This document shows, one piece after another, positions 6,349 to 9,453 of a stretch of 9,453 nucleotides of DNA. The notes under the pieces are model-generated. The model was not told the origin of the DNA. It did not search any database and saw only the letters and a program-made list of their open reading frames with translations. This stretch comes from an uncultured Brevibacterium sp. (GTDB lineage: Bacteria; Actinomycetota; Actinomycetes; Actinomycetales; Brevibacteriaceae). The stretch is from the NCBI GenBank assembly GCA_902489185.1, contig CABTZC010000053.1, positions 1-9,453 of the forward strand. The letters run 5' to 3'. How positions within the stretch are numbered: the stretch's first letter is position 1; each line of letters opens with the position of its first letter. The translations under genes were made by a program, and so were the position numbers.

Positions 6349-6787
6349 GCCCGAGGTGTGTGGCACGCGTTCTGTGGCGGGAATGTGGAGAGCGCGTTCG
6401 GTGAGGCGAGAGAGCGGTTTGCGTGAGCGGGGGCGTGGCGCACGTGAGCGGGGGACCGCGACCGTGATGGCCGTAGCGCTGACGGCGTTTGCGTTGGTGC
6501 TGATGGGCGCGGTGGGGTTCGCTGCACGGAGTGCGTTGATCAAAGCACATGCGGAGGGGACCGCAGACTTGGCGGCTCTGGGCGCGGCGGATGCTGCGCG
6601 TGGCAAGGTGCCCGGCGAGCCGTGCCAGGTGGCCAAGGAGATGGTGAAACGTGAAGACCTCGAGATGGTCGACTGTGTCGCACGTACAGACCTGGGCACT
6701 GTGAAGGTGGAAGTGAAAGCCAAAATGCCTAAACCGCTGAAAGCGATCAAGGTGACCGCGGTTGCGGGAAACCCACAGGGTAACTGA
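6326..6787 (+). CDS. Second TadE-like secreted protein of the helicase/secretion neighbourhood (Rv3654c type)
   Basis: The start is ATG 6326 with GGAAGGTGA (6312-6320) at good spacing, inside the end of tadE. An in-frame ATG at 6287 exists but is less well placed. The product has 153 residues. A basic leader (about 1-42) is followed by RGTATVMAVALTAFALVLMG, a membrane helix to about residue 67, and the family block AHAEGTADLAALGAADAA (74-91). Cys100 and Cys117 flank a short helix and may form a disulfide outside the cell. Unlike the pilin and TadE, the residue at +5 after Gly43 is Met rather than Glu, so processing by a prepilin peptidase is less certain. It is the last tad gene; no clear terminator follows. 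The mycobacterial relatives of this gene and tadE have been reported as secreted proteins that affect host-cell apoptosis, which should not be assumed here. Confidence 0.85.
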   Translation: MVRSMGIRPEVCGTRSVAGMWRARSVRRESGLRERGRGARERGTATVMAVALTAFALVLMGAVGFAARSALIKAHAEGTADLAALGAADAARGKVPGEPCQVAKEMVKREDLEMVDCVARTDLGTVKVEVKAKMPKPLKAIKVTAVAGNPQGN

Positions 6788-6887
6788 GGGCGGGGGCGTG
6801 CTGATTCGCCGTGGAGCAATGACCTGCACTTCACACCGAACAGTCGAATATATATCGAAGAGAAGCAAATAAAAACCTCAAGTGATA

Positions 6888-6916
6888 TTGAATAAGTGTT
6901 CTAATAGTGATAGGCT
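6888..6916 (+). promoter_or_regulatory. Candidate promoter with overlapping LexA-type (SOS) box upstream of the HNH nuclease gene
   Basis: TTGAATAAGTGTTCTA at 6888-6903 matches the actinobacterial LexA box TCGAAC-N4-GTTCGA at 9 of 12 fixed positions, and the corynebacterial form TCGAA(A/C)ANNTGTTCGA at 11 of 14. The same bases provide a -35-like TTGAAT (6888-6893), followed after 17 nt by TAGGCT (6911-6916) as a weak -10. LexA binding there would block the promoter. A looser repeat, TCGAA at 6844-6848 and 6855-6859, lies upstream. Some mycobacterial 13E12-family genes are known LexA targets, which supports the reading. Confidence 0.45.
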
Positions 6917-6925
6917 TGAACCACG

Positions 6926-6935
6926 AAGGAGGTGA
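6926..6935 (+). promoter_or_regulatory. Near-perfect Shine-Dalgarno that fixes the HNH gene start
   Basis: AAGGAGGTGA is fully complementary to the usual 16S rRNA 3' end and lies with its GGAGG core 6 nt before ATG 6939. A second ATG follows at 6942. It is the strongest ribosome binding site in the window, suggesting efficient translation once the gene is transcribed. Confidence 0.85.
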
Positions 6936-6938
6936 GCA

Positions 6939-9290
6939 ATGATGCTTAATCCAGGCTTAGAGGAAGACGTGGACCTTTACCGCGAACCCAGTGATGCGGT
7001 ATTTGAGGCTTTCGGGCAAGTTGAGCGTGAGGTCAATGACGCGACCATTAAGCGCGCCGAGGCCTTGGTTTCTGTCATCGTTGCTCACCTCGACCCAATG
7101 TCGGATGACTCATCGGAGCTACGTACAGTTTTCGATTCCGAAGCGGGTGCGGCTCCGACTGTCGTCGGGCAGGTTCCCAGTTTCGCTGGTGAAACTCGGG
7201 TAGATGCGTTTGGCCAAGTGTGCGAACAAGCGCCCAGGGTGACGATTGATGACACTGTCGTGTGCGTGCCTAGGCCGAGTGGTGGTGTGGTTTCAGTAAA
7301 AGACGTGGAACGGTTGCTTGACTCGTTGCCTTCCCCAACGGTGGGAGTGCTTTCGCAGTTCATGGACTGCACTGGAACGCAGGTGGTCACTGAGGCTCGC
7401 CGGGTGGTGACAGGGGCGCTGTTCATGCCCAAGCTGTGGGCTTTAGCGAAAGCTGGTGTCGTCGGATATGACCGGGTGTCATATGTCGCCCGACGGTTGT
7501 CGCACTTGGGGATCTGTGTTCCACTATTCGATGAGCTTCTCACGTCACGGCGAGTGGACGTGACCTTCAAAACGTTCAGAAAACATGTCAATGACATCAT
7601 TGCGATGCTGACTACTCCGAAGAGTCGGAACGAAGACGCGGTGCGAAACCGGTGTGTGAGGTATTGGGACAACGGTGACGGTACTTCTACGGTGACGATG
7701 ACTGGTCCCACTCTGGTCATGCACGCGTACTTCGCACGATTGAGTGGTTGCGCGCGGGCGGTTAAGAAAAACGATATTGACCCGTTCGTCGCCACGCTTT
7801 CGGATAAAGACCGCGAAATTCTTGTCCCCGGAGAATCTGGTGAAAAGGTTAAACTCCGGGTCGGTGACCTGGGTGACGTGGAAATCGACGACGACCGGTT
7901 GATGGACCAGCTCTTATTCGACATGGCAGTCGGAGCCATTCCCAGTACTGAAGTGCGCGCAAAAGTCGTGCCCACGGGGCAACGGAAACCGGACAGCGTG
8001 GAGCATGACGAAAGCGTTGACGTTGCAGCTGAAGGAGCCAAGGGGCTAAGTGGCGTTCCCGTGTTTAATGACAAATGGGAAGTCAACAACGCGCAACGCG
8101 TGTATGAAACGGAACTGTGCATCTCCATGCCAATCAACGAGGAATGGTTAAAAGCTCAGGCCAACATCAACGTCACAGTCCCCGTGGTCCACTTCCTCAA
8201 AGATCAAATGCCGGGACTCATTGAGCTGGATCTGGCAGCAAATGGCGTGAAGGTGCCTGGTGGTGACGGTCGGGCTTCGGAAGTTCGGCCACCAGGAGGA
8301 ACGGATCCGGGTGGTGAACCGCCGGGCGCACAACAAACAGTCGGAATGAGCACAGACGGTAAACCACAAGATGAAGATCCTCCGGATAGAAACGGTTTAA
8401 GTGGAGTCACTCCAGTTGGAGACCCGCCGAATGACAGTGCGCTTGCTGACAAAGGGTCAAATGACGGGAATGTGGCCAAACCAGTTTTGGTGCGGGAACG
8501 CCTGAACGTGCCCGCGATGGTGAACAACCGGACTCCGATTGATGACCAGACTGCCGATGAGGTGATCTCACGGGCAACGTGGGTGTATCGGATGTTTACC
8601 GACCCAGATACCGGTGTCGTGCTTCAATCAACCCCCACCAAGTACCGCGTGACAGCGCCGTTGAAACGAGTGGTTGAAGCTCGGTCCGATACGTGCTCGG
8701 TGCCATGGTGTCGGGTGCCGTCTCGGGTGTGCGAAAAAGACCACATAGAGCCGTTCAATCATGCGGACCCTAAGCGTGGCGGGCAAACCGTGCTGGAGAA
8801 CCTGCACCCGTTGTGTAAGAAGCACCACCAGGAGAAAACCAACAGGCGCATCAGCATCACCACACGTGACGACGGAGGACTGGCATGTGAGTTCCCGCGG
8901 ATCGGCACGACGCTGGTGTATCCGCCGGAGTCCAGAATTAATCAGGAGCAGTTCGAGCAGTTGGTCCAGTTCTTCGACGCGGGGAAGTTGGATGTGAGTC
9001 GCTCGGTGGATGGCTTTCTGGACGCTGAACATGCAAAGGCGGGCGTTTCGGCTTCGAAGCAGTTCGTGACGCAGGAAGAAATCACCAAGCCAGTTGCGGC
9101 AGAAGAGGCAGATGAGTCGGCTGACGACGGGGTAACCCCTGGGGTAGGAAGATCTGCTGAGGGTGCAGAACGGAAGCCTGCTGACCAATCGAGGACACCC
9201 CGGGAAGGCAAAGCTAGGTGTGACGAGAGGTCAGTGTGGGAGTATGTGCCGGTGCCAGGAGAGCTCGTGGGTGACGCGCCACCGTTCTGA
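6939..9290 (+). CDS. DUF222/13E12-family protein with C-terminal HNH endonuclease domain
   Basis: This 783-aa protein is larger than the usual 400-500 aa of the family. A DUF222-like helical region runs from about 120 to 435 (for example ALAKAGVVGYDRVSYVARRL at 168-187 and RYWDNGDGTSTVTMTG at 241-256). A Gly/Pro/Asp-rich linker follows at about 436-515. The HNH domain lies at about 580-640: Cys586, Cys591, Cys598, Asp601-His602, Asn621, Cys626, His629-His630, then Lys633. The pattern CxxxxC..DH..N..C..HH is intact, so a metal-dependent nuclease is expected. A tail of about 120 residues beyond the HNH is polar and low complexity. The gene has its own AT-rich upstream region, candidate LexA box and strong ribosome site. 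Its codon choice is mixed, unlike the TTG/GTG-rich tad genes, consistent with separate ancestry. The substrate is unknown. Relatives are multicopy in actinobacteria and are suspected of mobility or damage-linked roles. Confidence 0.92.
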   Translation: MMLNPGLEEDVDLYREPSDAVFEAFGQVEREVNDATIKRAEALVSVIVAHLDPMSDDSSELRTVFDSEAGAAPTVVGQVPSFAGETRVDAFGQVCEQAPRVTIDDTVVCVPRPSGGVVSVKDVERLLDSLPSPTVGVLSQFMDCTGTQVVTEARRVVTGALFMPKLWALAKAGVVGYDRVSYVARRLSHLGICVPLFDELLTSRRVDVTFKTFRKHVNDIIAMLTTPKSRNEDAVRNRCVRYWDNGDGTSTVTMTGPTLVMHAYFARLSGCARAVKKNDIDPFVATLSDKDREILVPGESGEKVKLRVGDLGDVEIDDDRLMDQLLFDMAVGAIPSTEVRAKVVPTGQRKPDSVEHDESVDVAAEGAKGLSGVPVFNDKWEVNNAQRVYETELCISMPINEEWLKAQANINVTVPVVHFLKDQMPGLIELDLAANGVKVPGGDGRASEVRPPGGTDPGGEPPGAQQTVGMSTDGKPQDEDPPDRNGLSGVTPVGDPPNDSALADKGSNDGNVAKPVLVRERLNVPAMVNNRTPIDDQTADEVISRATWVYRMFTDPDTGVVLQSTPTKYRVTAPLKRVVEARSDTCSVPWCRVPSRVCEKDHIEPFNHADPKRGGQTVLENLHPLCKKHHQEKTNRRISITTRDDGGLACEFPRIGTTLVYPPESRINQEQFEQLVQFFDAGKLDVSRSVDGFLDAEHAKAGVSASKQFVTQEEITKPVAAEEADESADDGVTPGVGRSAEGAERKPADQSRTPREGKARCDERSVWEYVPVPGELVGDAPPF

Positions 9291-9292
9291 GA

Positions 9293-9305
9293 AGACAGTC
9301 TGTCT
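9293..9305 (+). repeat. Short palindrome just after the HNH gene
   Basis: AGACAG-T-CTGTCT is a perfect 13-nt palindrome starting 2 nt after the HNH stop codon. It has no T-run and its loop is too short for a good hairpin, so it is not a convincing terminator. It could mark a recombination or binding site; nothing else supports this. Confidence 0.3.
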
Positions 9306-9358
9306 CAGTAGGGCGTCACCAGCTGGGAGACTTGAAAGACCTGGGTAGGGGAATCCGA

Positions 9359-9453
9359 GGTCGGCAGAACGGCACGGGCGTGGTGTTGGGTGAGAGGCCC
9401 TTGGATTTGCCGGCGCAGACGTTGCGCACGCATGCGGTGTGGTGGACGGCGCC
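9359..9453 (+). pseudogene. Apparent 5'-truncated fragment of DEAH/DECH-box helicase (runs off window)
   Basis: In the frame that reads TTG at 9401, the last bases encode PLDLPAQTLRTHAVWWT. I recognise this as close to a conserved segment in the C-terminal half of the actinobacterial helicase/secretion-neighbourhood DECH helicase (Rv3649 type), just before its DUF1998-like C-terminal part. A complete helicase would need roughly 500 or more residues ahead of it, including the motor motifs. Instead, the HNH gene ends only about 70-110 nt upstream and no helicase motif is visible in any frame between. It is therefore either a truncated remnant or a stand-alone C-terminal-domain protein, perhaps starting at GTG 9380 or 9383. 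The frame continues beyond the window, so its 3' state is unknown. The match is from memory. Confidence 0.45.

Noticed and set aside
6844..6859. TCGAA direct repeat as a second LexA box
   Set aside because: The right half does not read as GTTCGA and the spacing is off by one; it is kept only as a weak neighbour of the better box at 6888-6903.
6788..6887. Intrinsic terminator after the last tad gene
   Set aside because: Only a weak GGCG/CGCC pairing without a T-run is visible; read-through into the nuclease gene cannot be excluded.
6939..9290. Reading the HNH gene as part of a restriction system, CRISPR or toxin-antitoxin module
   Set aside because: No methyltransferase, Cas gene, repeat array or small antitoxin gene is present next to it; the DUF222-HNH architecture explains the protein alone.

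Overview
The window comes from a high-GC Gram-positive bacterium (Actinomycetota). The reason is the gene set: a CpaE/Ssd-like ATPase, TadA, TadB, TadC, a DUF4244-type pilin, TadE and a second TadE-like protein, all on the + strand. This is the order of the 'helicase/secretion neighbourhood' known from Mycobacterium (Rv3660c-Rv3654c) and many Micrococcales and Streptomyces. I cannot name the genus. All genes are on the + strand.

Layout. (1) Positions 1-1592 hold the 3' part of a membrane protein with a very long low-complexity linker and a conserved small C-terminal domain. It is closed by a strong intrinsic terminator at about 1605-1644. (2) Positions 1808-6787 hold a compact seven-gene Tad-like operon: ssd-tadA-tadB-tadC-pilin-tadE-tadE-like. 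The first four genes are packed within 0-9 nt of each other. A 169-nt spacer with inverted repeats precedes the pilin, and the last three genes overlap (TAATG, then 23 nt). (3) Positions 6788-6938 are an AT-rich spacer with a candidate LexA-type box over a promoter and a near-perfect Shine-Dalgarno. (4) Positions 6939-9290 hold an unusually long DUF222/HNH endonuclease (13E12-like). (5) Positions 9291-9453 have no complete gene, but the last ~80 nt encode a peptide resembling an internal/C-terminal segment of the DEAH/DECH-box helicase that gives this neighbourhood its name. The helicase N-terminal part is missing, so it looks truncated.

How the genes work together. Ssd (ParA/MinD-like) and TadA (secretion ATPase) are cytoplasmic. 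TadB and TadC form the inner-membrane platform. The 61-aa pilin is the probable major subunit, and TadE and the TadE-like protein are minor pseudopilin-like subunits. No prepilin peptidase lies in the window, although the pilin and TadE carry canonical G/XXXXE(Y/F) processing sites.

The most interesting points are the possible DNA-damage (LexA) control of the HNH gene, the apparent helicase remnant directly behind it, repeated DnaA-box-like CTGTGGATA/TTTTCCACAG motifs at the tad operon, and an abrupt codon-usage boundary around the tad genes. I did not find a clearly new multi-gene system. Most of the window is a recognisable actinobacterial Tad locus with an accessory nuclease next to it.
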